Notes under the pieces: model-generated
Told to the model about the DNA's origin: nothing
Database searches by the model: none
The model's input: only the letters and a program-made list of their open reading frames with translations
Assembly: GCF_018403185.1 (NCBI RefSeq)
Contig: NZ_BOSE01000001.1
Location: 682,001 to 746,000, forward strand
Direction of reading: 5' to 3'
Origin: Paenibacillus montaniterrae
Lineage (GTDB): Bacteria; Bacillota; Bacilli; Paenibacillales; Paenibacillaceae
DNA: 64,000 nt
Position numbers and translations under genes: made by a program
In this document: positions 33,062-41,538 of the stretch, piece after piece
Layout of the letters: each line of letters begins with the position of its first letter
Numbering within the stretch: position 1 is the stretch's first letter

Positions 33062-33379
33062 ATGCGTATTTCCTTTACTGCCGCTGCAGTAGACTACTTG
33101 ACACCCATTCTGCAACAAACGAACAAGCAATTAAAATTTCTTCACGATACCGAGGGCTGCGGCTGTGTAGTCAGCGGCGTACCGACCTTGACGCTAATTG
33201 ACGAGCCAACGGTCGATGACCGTGCCGGCGAAGCCGATCCGCTAAGCTTTTATTTCGAGCCGAGACATAAGGTCTATTACGAGGAGCATATGAACATCGA
33301 CTATGCTCCGCATAAAAACAGCTTCAGCTTAAAAAGCGACTCGCAAATTTACACCTTGCATTTGCGATTTGTGCAATAG
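33062..33379 (+). CDS. YqkB-like HesB/IscA-fold iron-sulfur biosynthesis family protein
   Basis: 105 residues with the HesB-like fold: LKFLHDTEGCGCVVSGVPTL (about 22-41), where the adjacent cysteines GCGC are in the position seen in YqkB proteins, and a C-terminal strand pair (SDSQIYTLHLRF). The usual IscA C-terminal CGC is absent, as in this subfamily, so cluster carriage is unproven. Divergent from the M32 gene; the start follows AAAGGTGATGAACAG. Confidence 0.85.
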   Translation: MRISFTAAAVDYLTPILQQTNKQLKFLHDTEGCGCVVSGVPTLTLIDEPTVDDRAGEADPLSFYFEPRHKVYYEEHMNIDYAPHKNSFSLKSDSQIYTLHLRFVQ

Positions 33380-33457
33380 CTCCTCAACTGCTTGCGTGCA
33401 TGCTCTGCTTGGCTCATTTGCAGAAATGGATTTGAGGCACATGCATCGTTAGCCAGT

Positions 33458-33991
33458 CTATCCCTTCCCATTTTCAGCAGCCTGCTGTCTTTGCGCCAGC
33501 GCAGCAGCTCGTGCGGCAATTACGTCACTGCGATCGCGCCTTGCATGACGATGGATAACATCCTCCGCAAGCGCGCTGCTTGCTTGCAGCCATACGAGGC
33601 CGCGAGCTTCTGCCAGCTGCTGACAAAAGGCGAGCAGCTGTTGGTCGGCGATCGGCAGACTGAGATCAACATATTCCGCTTCCGCTTTGCAGGCAGCCGT
33701 TCTAGCTTCCAGCAGCGCTGCAAGCCGCTCATGCTCGAGGCCGATTTGTCCGCTGTCATGCACAGCCAGCTTTTTCAGTGCAGACTGATACATGAGCTGA
33801 GCACCGCGGTAATTACGCCTGCGCTCATGATACTGTGCTACCGCAATTTGAATGCAGGCTACCCATAACTCGCTCAGCGGATCCTGCGGCTGCTCCTTCC
33901 AATATTCCTCCAACAGCTCATGGCATTCAAAATAGTCGCGCGTTGCGTGAAACTGTATTAAATATTCGATATAGGCATTCGGGTATTTCAA
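33458..33991 (-). CDS. DUF309 family protein
   Basis: I chose the TTG at 33991 after GAAGGTGATG (177 residues). The open frame to 34237 would overlap the divergent gene and its promoter, and its extra N-terminus is not family-like. YLIQFHATRDYFECHELLEEYWK (split) and ACIQIAVAQYHERRRNYRGAQLMY are the DUF309 signature, an all-helical fold with conserved His, Cys and Glu. Function unknown. Confidence 0.85.
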   Translation of the reverse strand: MKYPNAYIEYLIQFHATRDYFECHELLEEYWKEQPQDPLSELWVACIQIAVAQYHERRRNYRGAQLMYQSALKKLAVHDSGQIGLEHERLAALLEARTAACKAEAEYVDLSLPIADQQLLAFCQQLAEARGLVWLQASSALAEDVIHRHARRDRSDVIAARAAALAQRQQAAENGKG

Positions 33992-34049
33992 AACATCACC
34001 TTCATCATGTTCTTTTATTAAAATAATTTTAAAGAAAATTAGGAAAAAG

Positions 34050-34075
34050 TGAAACCAAACTTTATAATAGACGTA
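34050..34075 (+). promoter_or_regulatory. Candidate ECF (sigma-W-like) promoter
   Basis: TGAAAC (34050-34055), a 16-base spacer, then CGTA (34072-34075): an exact match to the sigma-W consensus TGAAAC-N16-CGTA. A TATAAT also lies at 34063-34068 but has no -35 in register. The next gene starts 50 bases downstream. Confidence 0.65.
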
Positions 34076-34124
34076 ATGCTTAACTATAGCAACCTTAAGC
34101 AAATTTTCAGGAGGGACAAGATCA

Positions 34125-34634
34125 ATGAAAAAAGGGTTTATACTCACGCTGGTTATGACAGTGTTCCTTGCGCTCAGCATCGGATTCAGCAGCGATACTG
34201 CTGATGCGAAGCGTGGCGGAGGCTTCAAGTCAAACAAGCAAAGCTTTACTCAGAAAAAAGATTCTACCACTCAGCAGTCCAATACTGGCGCTACTTCAGG
34301 AACAGCAGCTAAAACCGGTACTGGCGCAGCTGCCACAACTAAAGGTGGCGGTCTTTTTGGCGGCAACTCCTTCTTGAAAGGGATGGCGCTTGGTGGACTA
34401 GCAGGTCTATTGTTTGGCGGCATGTTTGCCAATATGGGAGCTTTCGGTGAAATCTTCGGCTTGCTCATTAACATTATTGCGATTGTCGCCATCATTATGG
34501 TGATCAGAGCGGCATGGACCTACATTCGCAACAACAAAAAGCCTGCTGCAGCTGGCCCTAACTTTAATCGCAATGATCGCTTCGACCATCGTGATCGCGA
34601 TGAAGAAGATCGTAATGGAAGAGGTCAGTTCTAA
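34125..34634 (+). CDS. Tim44-like glycine-rich membrane protein
   Basis: 169 residues: signal peptide or first helix (about 1-25), then ADAKRGGGFKS, the motif typical of bacterial Tim44-like proteins (DARRGGG), a Ser/Thr/Gln linker with TGAA repeats, a glycine-rich hydrophobic pair (about 80-130) and an Arg/Asp-rich tail. It lies in the membrane; function is unknown in bacteria. It is first in a two-gene unit behind an ECF-type promoter, so an envelope-stress role is a reasonable inference. Start after CAGGAGGG. Confidence 0.82.
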   Translation: MKKGFILTLVMTVFLALSIGFSSDTADAKRGGGFKSNKQSFTQKKDSTTQQSNTGATSGTAAKTGTGAAATTKGGGLFGGNSFLKGMALGGLAGLLFGGMFANMGAFGEIFGLLINIIAIVAIIMVIRAAWTYIRNNKKPAAAGPNFNRNDRFDHRDRDEEDRNGRGQF

Positions 34635-34636
34635 CG

Positions 34637-34924
34637 ATGCGTATCTACACGGATGAAATTATTAATGCGATTTGCTTGAACATGGCTGATCGCCGCGGCG
34701 TTAAGCCTACAGATGTAGAGGTTCAGCTTTCTTGGGAAGAGGAATACGGCTATACTGCTGAGGTTTGGGTAAATGGTCGCTCGCAATATTTGCTTCAAGC
34801 TAACATTATGGAAGCGTTAGAGCAATATTTTTACTCCGAGTATAGATTGCGCGTATTCCGCTCCGACATTATGCTTGGCATAGATGAAGAAGCAGAACAA
34901 TTTTGGGCAGAGGCGAGAGCATAG
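34637..34924 (+). CDS. YxcD-like (DUF2653) protein
   Basis: 95 residues, beginning 2 bases after the Tim44-like gene; its ribosome site (GGAAGAGG) lies in the end of that gene, indicating coupling. MRIYTDEIINAICLNMADRR and GVKPTDVEVQLSWEEEYGYTAEV are characteristic of the DUF2653 family. Function unknown. It shares the putative ECF promoter at 34050. Confidence 0.85.
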   Translation: MRIYTDEIINAICLNMADRRGVKPTDVEVQLSWEEEYGYTAEVWVNGRSQYLLQANIMEALEQYFYSEYRLRVFRSDIMLGIDEEAEQFWAEARA

Positions 34925-34966
34925 CTCTCAACCGGATGAAGATAACCTTTATAATCGCATGAACGA

Positions 34967-35001
34967 AGCGCTTTCGGCATATTGCCGAGGGCGCTTTTTT
35001 T
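34967..35001 (+). terminator. Rho-independent terminator of the Tim44-like/YxcD unit
   Basis: AGCGCTTTCGGCA and TGCCGAGGGCGCT pair over about 12 bp around TAT and run into seven T. Confidence 0.95.
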
Positions 35002-35161
35002 CTACGAAGCTAACGACATTCCATAAACTACCACTTACTCTCCGAATTCCCAAATATACTACTATTCTCACAATCTACCACGTTACTTCTTACCATTTTT
35101 CGCGTTATACTAGATAATAGCCTGCATGCACGAGAAGGCTAAAAACTATTATAGGAGTGTG

Positions 35162-37087
35162 ATGGGATACTTGAAACGATTATCGACCATGTTGCTGGCA
35201 ATCATTCTACTTTGCTTATCGTTTATTTCGCCACAGCAGCACGCTGACGCAGCCAATATGACACAATACCGCGTCTATCAAAACGACAAGCCATTAAAGG
35301 AGTTTGTCACACAAAACCAAGCAATTGCCTACGCTAAATATTACAGCTACAGTCATGTTGAAAAAATAAACAATCGCGAATGGGTTTGGCACAATTTTCC
35401 TGGCTACAAGGTATACATAGAGGGTGCATCATCTGCCAAGCTTGAGTTTGAAACTTTGGCAGAAGCAAAAAAGGTAGCTTCCGCGAATATTAACTCCTAT
35501 GTCCGAGAACTGCAAAATGTTGGCTGGGCCTATGAAAACTTTGCAAATTACATCGTTTATCAAGGCGATAAAACGATGGATGGCTGGCAATTTTACAGCT
35601 TGGAGGATGCCAAAAAAGAAGCCAGGAAATGGTCAAATTCTCATATTATCGACGTAAACTCGAAGCAATGGGTATGGGACAACTTGACTGACGAAATGGT
35701 GAAGCAGCAGCGTGCTCAAAAAAGCAAATACATCATTCATATTGACGGGCAGCCTGCCGTGAACGGAAAAGCGTACTCCTTTCTCAAGGATGCGATCGAA
35801 GCTGCCAACAAATTGAGCAACAGTGAGGTCATCAATTCTGAAACAGGCAAATCTGTGCATCAAAATCTATTAATCTATGAAGTTTACAGCCAAGGCAAGC
35901 TAGCTAAAAAGCATTCGACACTGGATGCCGCAGTAAAAACAGCAAAGTCGCTGCACGCTGCCGAGGTCAAGCTGCAGGACCAGCTGCTCTGGAGCAGCGT
36001 ACACTATTTGTCCGTCTATCAAGGAGATAAGCTCGTAAAGCAATTCCACTCGTTAAGCAGCGCGTTAAGCTACGCGAAGAATCTCTCCAACTCAACGGTG
36101 CAAAACGCCGATGGACGCAAGCTTTGGTCAGAAGCGAAAAGCTTTATTTACATGGGCTGGAACGGCTCCAGCTCCACGTCTACTATTCAAAGCCATGTAA
36201 GCAATACGCAAGGGCTTGATATTACTTCGCCGACCTGGTATACCCTGCTCGACGCTTCGGGCGGGCTGAATGACAGCTCCAATCCTGCGCTTGTTGCAGA
36301 GCTGGCTGCCAAAGGCGTTGATGTTATTCCGCTTGTACACAATGAATTTGATAAAGCGGTGACGACCAAATTTTTAGCGGATGAAGAGGCTCAGAAGCGA
36401 TTTATTGATGCTTTAATGAACAGCCTCGTTAAAAACAAGGTAAAAGGCGTCAATCTTGACTTTGAAAGCATTGCCGCTTCCGACCGCAATGCCTATACCA
36501 GCTTTGTGGAGAAGCTCACTAAGGCTGCTCATGCCAAAAAGCTGACTGTCTCGATTGATCTGCTGCGCGGCGATGTCCGCTGGAACCATCTGACTGCCTA
36601 TGATTATGAGGCAATTGGCAAAATCGTCGACTATTTAGTCGTGATGGCATACGATGAACACTGGACTGGCTCGGAGGAAGCCGGCTCGGTGAGCAGTCTA
36701 AGCTGGGCCGAGGAAGGAATTAAGCAGCAGCTGGAATATGGCATTCCTCGCAGCAAGCTTATTTTGGGCATTCCGTTCTATTCCCGTGAATGGCGTATTG
36801 ACAGCAATGGCAAGCTGGTCGACAACAAAACACTGATCATGAAGGATCTACCAGCTCATATTGCCAAAAATAAGGCTGTGGGCACCTATGATGAAAAGGC
36901 TGGCCAATACCGCTATACGTACACTTTAAATGGCTACACCCATGTATTCTGGGCGGAGACAGCAGAAACTGTGCTTGCTCGCGTCAAGCTTGCCAAGAAA
37001 TATGATCTGGCTGGCGTTGCAGCATGGCGTCTTGGCTATGAGGATGCCTCGCTGTGGGAAGCAATGCTGAAAATAAAGGAGCAATAA
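35162..37087 (+). CDS. Secreted glycosyl hydrolase family 18 protein with six N-terminal repeats
   Basis: The ATG at 35162 follows AGGAGTGTG (641 residues). A signal peptide (about 1-30, ending HADAA) leads into six copies of a roughly 45-residue module (about 36-330) with the pattern VYQ-x-K ... F-x-SLxxA ... AK ... NSxV ... W. The GH18 barrel follows (about 335-640): GVNLDFES with the catalytic Glu near residue 435, VVMAYDEHWTG, ILGIPFYSREW and GVAAWRLGYED. GH18 proteins of this YaaH/SleL-like group cut amino-sugar polymers such as chitin or peptidoglycan. The repeats probably bind cell wall, an inference only. It is followed by its own terminator. Confidence 0.9.
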   Translation: MGYLKRLSTMLLAIILLCLSFISPQQHADAANMTQYRVYQNDKPLKEFVTQNQAIAYAKYYSYSHVEKINNREWVWHNFPGYKVYIEGASSAKLEFETLAEAKKVASANINSYVRELQNVGWAYENFANYIVYQGDKTMDGWQFYSLEDAKKEARKWSNSHIIDVNSKQWVWDNLTDEMVKQQRAQKSKYIIHIDGQPAVNGKAYSFLKDAIEAANKLSNSEVINSETGKSVHQNLLIYEVYSQGKLAKKHSTLDAAVKTAKSLHAAEVKLQDQLLWSSVHYLSVYQGDKLVKQFHSLSSALSYAKNLSNSTVQNADGRKLWSEAKSFIYMGWNGSSSTSTIQSHVSNTQGLDITSPTWYTLLDASGGLNDSSNPALVAELAAKGVDVIPLVHNEFDKAVTTKFLADEEAQKRFIDALMNSLVKNKVKGVNLDFESIAASDRNAYTSFVEKLTKAAHAKKLTVSIDLLRGDVRWNHLTAYDYEAIGKIVDYLVVMAYDEHWTGSEEAGSVSSLSWAEEGIKQQLEYGIPRSKLILGIPFYSREWRIDSNGKLVDNKTLIMKDLPAHIAKNKAVGTYDEKAGQYRYTYTLNGYTHVFWAETAETVLARVKLAKKYDLAGVAAWRLGYEDASLWEAMLKIKEQ

Positions 37088-37133
37088 AGCAGCCAGACTG
37101 ACCGCTGCCTCATGCTTTGAACAACTGCAACAT

Positions 37134-37180
37134 AAAGCGCTAATTCAAGCTGATTACAGTCAGCCGCGAATTAGCGCTTT
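37134..37180 (+). terminator. Terminator of the GH18 gene
   Basis: Perfect 13-base arms AAAGCGCTAATTC / GAATTAGCGCTTT around a 21-base loop, ending in TTTCTGTTG. Confidence 0.85.
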
Positions 37181-37205
37181 CTGTTGTAAAGAGCATTATG
37201 AACAC

Positions 37206-37249
37206 AAAAAATCCTCCGCGGGCCATCGCTAAGCTGGCTGCGGAGGATT
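37206..37249 (-). terminator. Terminator of the second TetR gene
   Basis: Minus strand AATCCTCCGC / GCGGAGGATT arms followed by a T-run. Confidence 0.88.
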
Positions 37250-37310
37250 CGATTGCAGGTGTTATTCAATATCGCCGATCAGAATTTCGCATTGTAGCCA
37301 TAGTCACAGC

Positions 37311-37886
37311 TTAGCCCAGAATTGCAAAAAAGGCATCTGACGTTGTGCGTACAATGCTAATATCCTCCATCGTTTCCGCCAATGCCAGCCCGCCCTCCAA
37401 CGATGACACAAACAGCGTAGCCGCTTGCTCAGCCGGAATATGCGGGCGAAACTCGCCCGATTCCATCCCTTGGGCGATCAACTCGGCAATTAGCCGGTGC
37501 AGGCAAGTAAAAAACTGCTGAATGCGTTGGTGCACATCCTTCGCTTCCGTCGGGCTTTGCTGGTACATTGCGATGAATGGGCAGTGCCCTTTATTGCCGC
37601 GCGCTTCAATTTCCTGCAGCAGCAACTGGATGAAGCTCTCAATCCGCTGCTGTGCGCCAAGCTCGCGTTGACCTAGCGAGATCTCCAGCGCAGACTCATA
37701 GCGATTGCCCCAAAAGTCTACTACTGCATACAGCAGCTCCTCCTTGCTGCTGAAGTGGTAGTACAGGTTAGAGCGTGACACCTTGCTCTTTTCTACGACA
37801 TCCTCAATGCTTGTATATTTGAAGCCCTTGCTCAAAAAAAGCCGTGCAGCAATATGGATCAGCTGCTCTCGATTTCTCGCACTCAT
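37311..37886 (-). CDS. TetR-family transcriptional regulator (YxaF/LmrA-like)
   Basis: 191 residues: REQLIHIAARLFLSKGF, YTSIEDVVEKSKVSRSNLYYHFSSKEEL (in pieces, about 5-50) is the DNA-binding domain; the C-terminal domain has HIPAEQAATLFVSSLEGGLALAETM, similar to regulators of drug-efflux genes. It follows GGGAGGTG. A perfect 28-bp palindrome upstream is its likely operator. No target gene is adjacent; it may regulate only itself locally and an exporter elsewhere. Confidence 0.9.
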   Translation of the reverse strand: MSARNREQLIHIAARLFLSKGFKYTSIEDVVEKSKVSRSNLYYHFSSKEELLYAVVDFWGNRYESALEISLGQRELGAQQRIESFIQLLLQEIEARGNKGHCPFIAMYQQSPTEAKDVHQRIQQFFTCLHRLIAELIAQGMESGEFRPHIPAEQAATLFVSSLEGGLALAETMEDISIVRTTSDAFFAILG

Positions 37887-37906
37887 CGTTTCACCTCCCG
37901 CTTTTC

Positions 37907-37934
37907 AAAACTAGGACTGATCAGTCCTAGTTTT
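37907..37934. promoter_or_regulatory. TetR operator, perfect palindrome
   Basis: CTAGGACTGATCAGTCCTAG flanked by AAAA and TTTT, a perfect 28-base palindrome 20 bases upstream of the TetR start codon. The length and position fit a TetR dimer-pair operator. Confidence 0.85.
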
Positions 37935-37989
37935 TTTCAAATTCGCATATGCTCATGCGCTCAGGCTATACCCGTATGTATGTGCAAGC

Positions 37990-38187
37990 TTATTTGAACT
38001 CCACAAAGCTTGGCAGCAAATAGCGATGTCCGCAAAATTTGCACTTGAACATGACGCTTGCCTCGCCAATTTCATAGCTGACACAATCGTCATCCTCAAG
38101 ATCAAGCACCTCTCTGCCATGCTCATCGTAATCACTTGTCGCAAAAAAAGCGGTTTTATTGCCGCACTCACATTCAAAACGAAGCAT
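37990..38187 (-). CDS. Small zinc-ribbon-like protein
   Basis: 65 residues with CECG (residues 6-9) and CKFCG (about 49-53), two cysteine pairs as in zinc ribbons; one acidic stretch (DLEDDDC) lies between. Good GAGAAGGGTGA ribosome site. It is likely cytoplasmic. No family is recognised; such proteins often bind nucleic acid or partner proteins. Divergent from the methyltransferase gene. Confidence 0.65.
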   Translation of the reverse strand: MLRFECECGNKTAFFATSDYDEHGREVLDLEDDDCVSYEIGEASVMFKCKFCGHRYLLPSFVEFK

Positions 38188-38225
38188 TCTTAATCACCCT
38201 TCTCATTTAAATATAATCCATTACA

Positions 38226-38254
38226 TTGATTCACTCGCGCAGCTTCGTTATAAT
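38226..38254 (+). promoter_or_regulatory. Sigma-A promoter of the methyltransferase/pseudouridine synthase unit
   Basis: TTGATT, exactly 17 bases, then a perfect TATAAT, 47 bases before the start codon at 38301. Confidence 0.8.
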
Positions 38255-38300
38255 AAGCGATGATATCATAACAAGAAGCGATTAGGAAGGAATTAACTGA

Positions 38301-39173
38301 ATGTATATAGCCGATCAATGGAAAGACTTTGAAGTCATCGATACTGGAGCAGGAGATAAGCTGGAGCGCTGGGGAAATTATATCCTTCGCCGTCCTGATC
38401 CACAAATTATTTGGCCGATCGAGCATGAGGATGCGCAGTGGCGCAATGCAGACGCGCATTACCATAGAAGCTCTTCAGGCGGCGGGCAATGGCAAATTCG
38501 CAATCAGCAAATGCCTGAGCGCTGGACCATTAGCTACAACGAGCTGCGCTTCCATATTAAGCCTACCAATTTCAAGCATACTGGTCTTTTCCCGGAGCAA
38601 GCCGTCAACTGGAGCTGGATGATGAACAAAATTCGCAGCGCTAAGCGGCCAATCCGCGTCTTGAATCTGTTTGCTTACTCTGGCGGAGCTACGGTTGCCT
38701 GTGCCGCAGCGGGCGCAGAGGTGTGCCATGTCGATGCTGCCAAGGGCATGGTGCAATGGGCTAAAGAAAATGCTGTGCTGTCGGGCCTGGAGGAAGCGCC
38801 AATTCGCTACATAACCGATGATGTGTTCAAATTCGTGCAGCGCGAGCAGCGCCGCGGCCGTCAATATGACGCCATCATTATGGACCCTCCATCCTATGGA
38901 CGCGGACCAAAAGGCGAAACGTGGAAGCTGGAGGAAAATCTGTTCCCGTTTCTGCAAACCTGTATGACGATATTGAGCGACAAGCCGCTCTTTATGCTGA
39001 TCAATTCCTATACGACTGGCTTGTCCCCTACTGTGCTGCAGCATTTGCTGACGATGAGCATGGGAAGCAAATTTGGCGGGCAAATTCATTGCGGAGAAAT
39101 CGGGCTGCCGATCACTCGCTCTGGACTGGCACTGCCATGCGGCATATTAGGCCGCTGGGAGTCCAATGAATGA
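38301..39173 (+). CDS. Class I SAM-dependent methyltransferase (RlmI/RlmK-like)
   Basis: 290 residues. The SAM site VLNLFAYSGGATVACAAAGAEVCHVDAA (split; near 120-147) and the catalytic-loop IIMDPPSYGRGPKG near 194 match the COG1092 group that methylates 23S rRNA cytosine or guanine. The PUA domain of RlmI is not present, so the precise target is open. It overlaps the next gene as ATGA; together with a pseudouridine synthase it forms an rRNA- or tRNA-modification pair. Confidence 0.85.
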   Translation: MYIADQWKDFEVIDTGAGDKLERWGNYILRRPDPQIIWPIEHEDAQWRNADAHYHRSSSGGGQWQIRNQQMPERWTISYNELRFHIKPTNFKHTGLFPEQAVNWSWMMNKIRSAKRPIRVLNLFAYSGGATVACAAAGAEVCHVDAAKGMVQWAKENAVLSGLEEAPIRYITDDVFKFVQREQRRGRQYDAIIMDPPSYGRGPKGETWKLEENLFPFLQTCMTILSDKPLFMLINSYTTGLSPTVLQHLLTMSMGSKFGGQIHCGEIGLPITRSGLALPCGILGRWESNE

Positions 39174-39886
39174 TGCTGCCGATTTTATTCGAGGATAATC
39201 ATATTATTGTGGTCGTAAAGCCTCCTGGCGTTCCCTCGCAGGAGGATGAGACCGGAGATGCCGATATGCTGACTTTGCTCAAGGAAGATATTAAGCAGCG
39301 CTACAATAAGCCTGGCAACGTCTTTCTTGGACTAGTCCATCGTCTTGACCGCCCTGTCGGCGGCGTTATGATTTTTGCCAAAACATCAAAGGCCGCCTCG
39401 CGCTTGTCCGATGCAGTGCGGACGCGTAAATTCGGCAAAACGTACATCTGCGTCGTACAAGGGACGCCGCAAGCAGCAGAAGCCGAGCTTTTGCACTATA
39501 TCCGCAAGGATGCCAAAAAAAATCAAGTCGCGGTATTCGAGCAGCCAGCTGCCGAAGCCAAAGACGCCAAGCTAAGCTATCGCGTCATTGCTTCCAGCCA
39601 AGGGCACAGTCTCGTTGCAATCCTGCTGCATACAGGCCGACCACATCAAATTCGCGCGCAAATGGCGTTTATCGGCCATCCGCTTGTCGGCGATGTCAAA
39701 TACGGCCGCAGCTCCGGCAAGCCGCAAACGCATGCTTCAATCGCTTTATGGTCAACCAGCATTACAGTTCCTCATCCGATTTCCAAGCAGGACATGCTGT
39801 TTACATCGATGCCAGACGATAAGATGGCGCCTTGGTCGCATTTTACGGAGCAGCAGCTGCAGCAGGCTGCTCGCTGGTATGCTTGA
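39170..39886 (+). CDS. RluA-family pseudouridine synthase
   Basis: 238 residues: LVHRLDRPVGGVMIFAKTSKAA near 62-83 carries the catalytic Asp (HRLD); TGRPHQIRAQMAFIGHPLVGD near 160 is the second family motif. It isomerises uridine in rRNA or tRNA; no S4 domain is present, so it is like the short RluA-type enzymes. It overlaps the methyltransferase stop by 4 bases (ATGA). Confidence 0.93.
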   Translation: MMLPILFEDNHIIVVVKPPGVPSQEDETGDADMLTLLKEDIKQRYNKPGNVFLGLVHRLDRPVGGVMIFAKTSKAASRLSDAVRTRKFGKTYICVVQGTPQAAEAELLHYIRKDAKKNQVAVFEQPAAEAKDAKLSYRVIASSQGHSLVAILLHTGRPHQIRAQMAFIGHPLVGDVKYGRSSGKPQTHASIALWSTSITVPHPISKQDMLFTSMPDDKMAPWSHFTEQQLQQAARWYA

Positions 39887-39922
39887 CGATGCAGCTGATG
39901 AAACAGATAGAATAAAGCTTCC

Positions 39923-39961
39923 GCTGCCGCTTAATGAGTCGCTTGCGCCTTAAGCGGCAGC
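39923..39961 (+). terminator. Terminator of the RNA-modification pair
   Basis: GCTGCCGCTTA and TAAGCGGCAGC pair perfectly (11 bp) around 17 bases; TTATGTTAT follows. Confidence 0.65.
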
Positions 39962-40059
39962 TTATGTTATGGCATACATAGATGTCGGCCATTTAAACTG
40001 TTCAACTGCATGATTTGCCTCAAAGCATCGCTCGACATTTATTAAAGGACGTGATTGGT

Positions 40060-41337
40060 TTGAAACGAAAAAAATCTTCCAGGCGCAAAGCGCTTTGGCT
40101 GCTGAACGGCATTTTGCTTGCATTAACTGTGGCGGGTGCCATTGGCATATTTGTGCTGCTCAATGATCAGCAGCCCCAATCGAACAATCAGCTTAGCGCC
40201 ACTCAGCCACCGGCAACGCAGGAGCCGGATGACAGCTCCCTTACACCAGTCGCATCACTTGAACCATCCGCGACGCCTACTCCCATTACACCGCAGTTTA
40301 CAGACGCAGTCTGGATTGGTGTCGGTGATATTATGAGTCATACGCCGCAGCTGCCAGGCGCATACGATAAAGCAACGGACAGCTATAACTTTAACGCTGT
40401 ATTTGCGCCAATCGCAGATATTGTAGCAGAAGGCGACTGGAAAATGGCTAATCTGGAAACACCAATGGCAGGCAAGGATTATGGCTATACAGGTTATCCT
40501 GCCTTTAACGCGCCTGTTGAGCTGGCAGAAGCGCTTTGGCATAGCGGCTTCAATATTTTGTCGACAGCCAACAATCATACGCTGGACAAAGGCGTAAAAG
40601 GTGCTATTCGCACGCTTGATCATGTGCAGGAAATCGGATTTGCAACAGTTGGCTCGGCACGCGATATGGAGGAAGCCGAGCAAAGCGTTATTATTGAGCA
40701 TAATGATATTGCAATGGGCTTTCTCTCTTACACATATGGAACCAATGGCATACCGATTCCTGAGGGCAAGGAATTTATCGTCAATTTAATCGATAAGGAA
40801 AAAATATTGAATGATATTAAAAGGCTGCGCAGAGATGGCGCCGAAGTGGTGACGATTGCGCTGCATTTTGGCAATGAATATCAGACTGAGCCATCAGAGG
40901 AGCAAAAAACATTAGCTCGCGAGCTGATCGCTGCAGGCGCTGACATTATTGCCGGCTCACATCCCCATGTGCTGCAGCCATATGAGATGGTCAGCTACAC
41001 CGATGATCAGGGGCTGGAGCGCCAAGGCTTGATTATTTATTCCATGGGCAATTTTATATCCAATCAACGAGGCGACTCCAAAGACTACGGAGCAATTTTC
41101 CGTGTAGACCTGAGAAAGCATTACGACACAGGCCTCATCGAGTTTAAAGAGGTTACCGTCACGCCTACCTGGGTGCATCGCTACAAGCCGGATGAGAACT
41201 TCCGCTACCGCGTACTCCCTGTAGAGGCTACCTTGGCAGCCAAGGATGATGCGTTGCTGAAGGAAGAGGACTACGAAACGCTAGAGGCAGACTTTGCCAT
41301 GCTCACAAAGCGACTGACCTCAATGCTCAAGCAATAA
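40060..41337 (+). CDS. CapA-family metallophosphatase-like (poly-gamma-glutamate/capsule synthesis) protein
   Basis: I chose the TTG at 40060 after AAAGGAC (425 residues). Basic N-terminus, one membrane segment (about 13-33), a Pro/Thr/Ser linker, then the CapA domain: GVGDIMSHTPQ, NLETPMAG, NILSTANNHTLDKG, TIALHFGNEYQTEP and GADIIAGSHPHVLQP, whose His/Asp/Asn residues match the calcineurin-like metal site. It is anchored outside the membrane. The family is linked to poly-glutamate production, but no capB/capC partner is nearby, so the role is open. Confidence 0.9.
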   Translation: MKRKKSSRRKALWLLNGILLALTVAGAIGIFVLLNDQQPQSNNQLSATQPPATQEPDDSSLTPVASLEPSATPTPITPQFTDAVWIGVGDIMSHTPQLPGAYDKATDSYNFNAVFAPIADIVAEGDWKMANLETPMAGKDYGYTGYPAFNAPVELAEALWHSGFNILSTANNHTLDKGVKGAIRTLDHVQEIGFATVGSARDMEEAEQSVIIEHNDIAMGFLSYTYGTNGIPIPEGKEFIVNLIDKEKILNDIKRLRRDGAEVVTIALHFGNEYQTEPSEEQKTLARELIAAGADIIAGSHPHVLQPYEMVSYTDDQGLERQGLIIYSMGNFISNQRGDSKDYGAIFRVDLRKHYDTGLIEFKEVTVTPTWVHRYKPDENFRYRVLPVEATLAAKDDALLKEEDYETLEADFAMLTKRLTSMLKQ

Positions 41338-41437
41338 TGGTTAAGCTGTAACCAGCCTAACCGATGAAGGTCAGAGACCGAACCCGCAGCCAAGCCAGGC
41401 AGCTTGCTCTGATCAACCATATGCCAACGACAAACAA

Positions 41438-41478
41438 GGGCTGCTCACAAAGCGATTACGATGCTTTGCGAGCAGCCC
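41438..41478. terminator. Bidirectional terminator between capA-like and MFS genes
   Basis: GGGCTGCTC / GAGCAGCCC arms with inner CAAAGC/GCTTTG pairing, between two convergent genes. No strong T-run on the plus side. Confidence 0.7.
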
Positions 41479-41538
41479 TTGCACTTTATATTATCTATTA
41501 TTACCTCACAATCGCGCGCCTCACAGCCGTCAGCCAGC

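Noticed and set aside
34000..34237. Upstream extension of the DUF309 frame
   Set aside because: It would overlap the divergent Tim44-like gene and the ECF promoter; the family N-terminus fits the TTG start at 33991.
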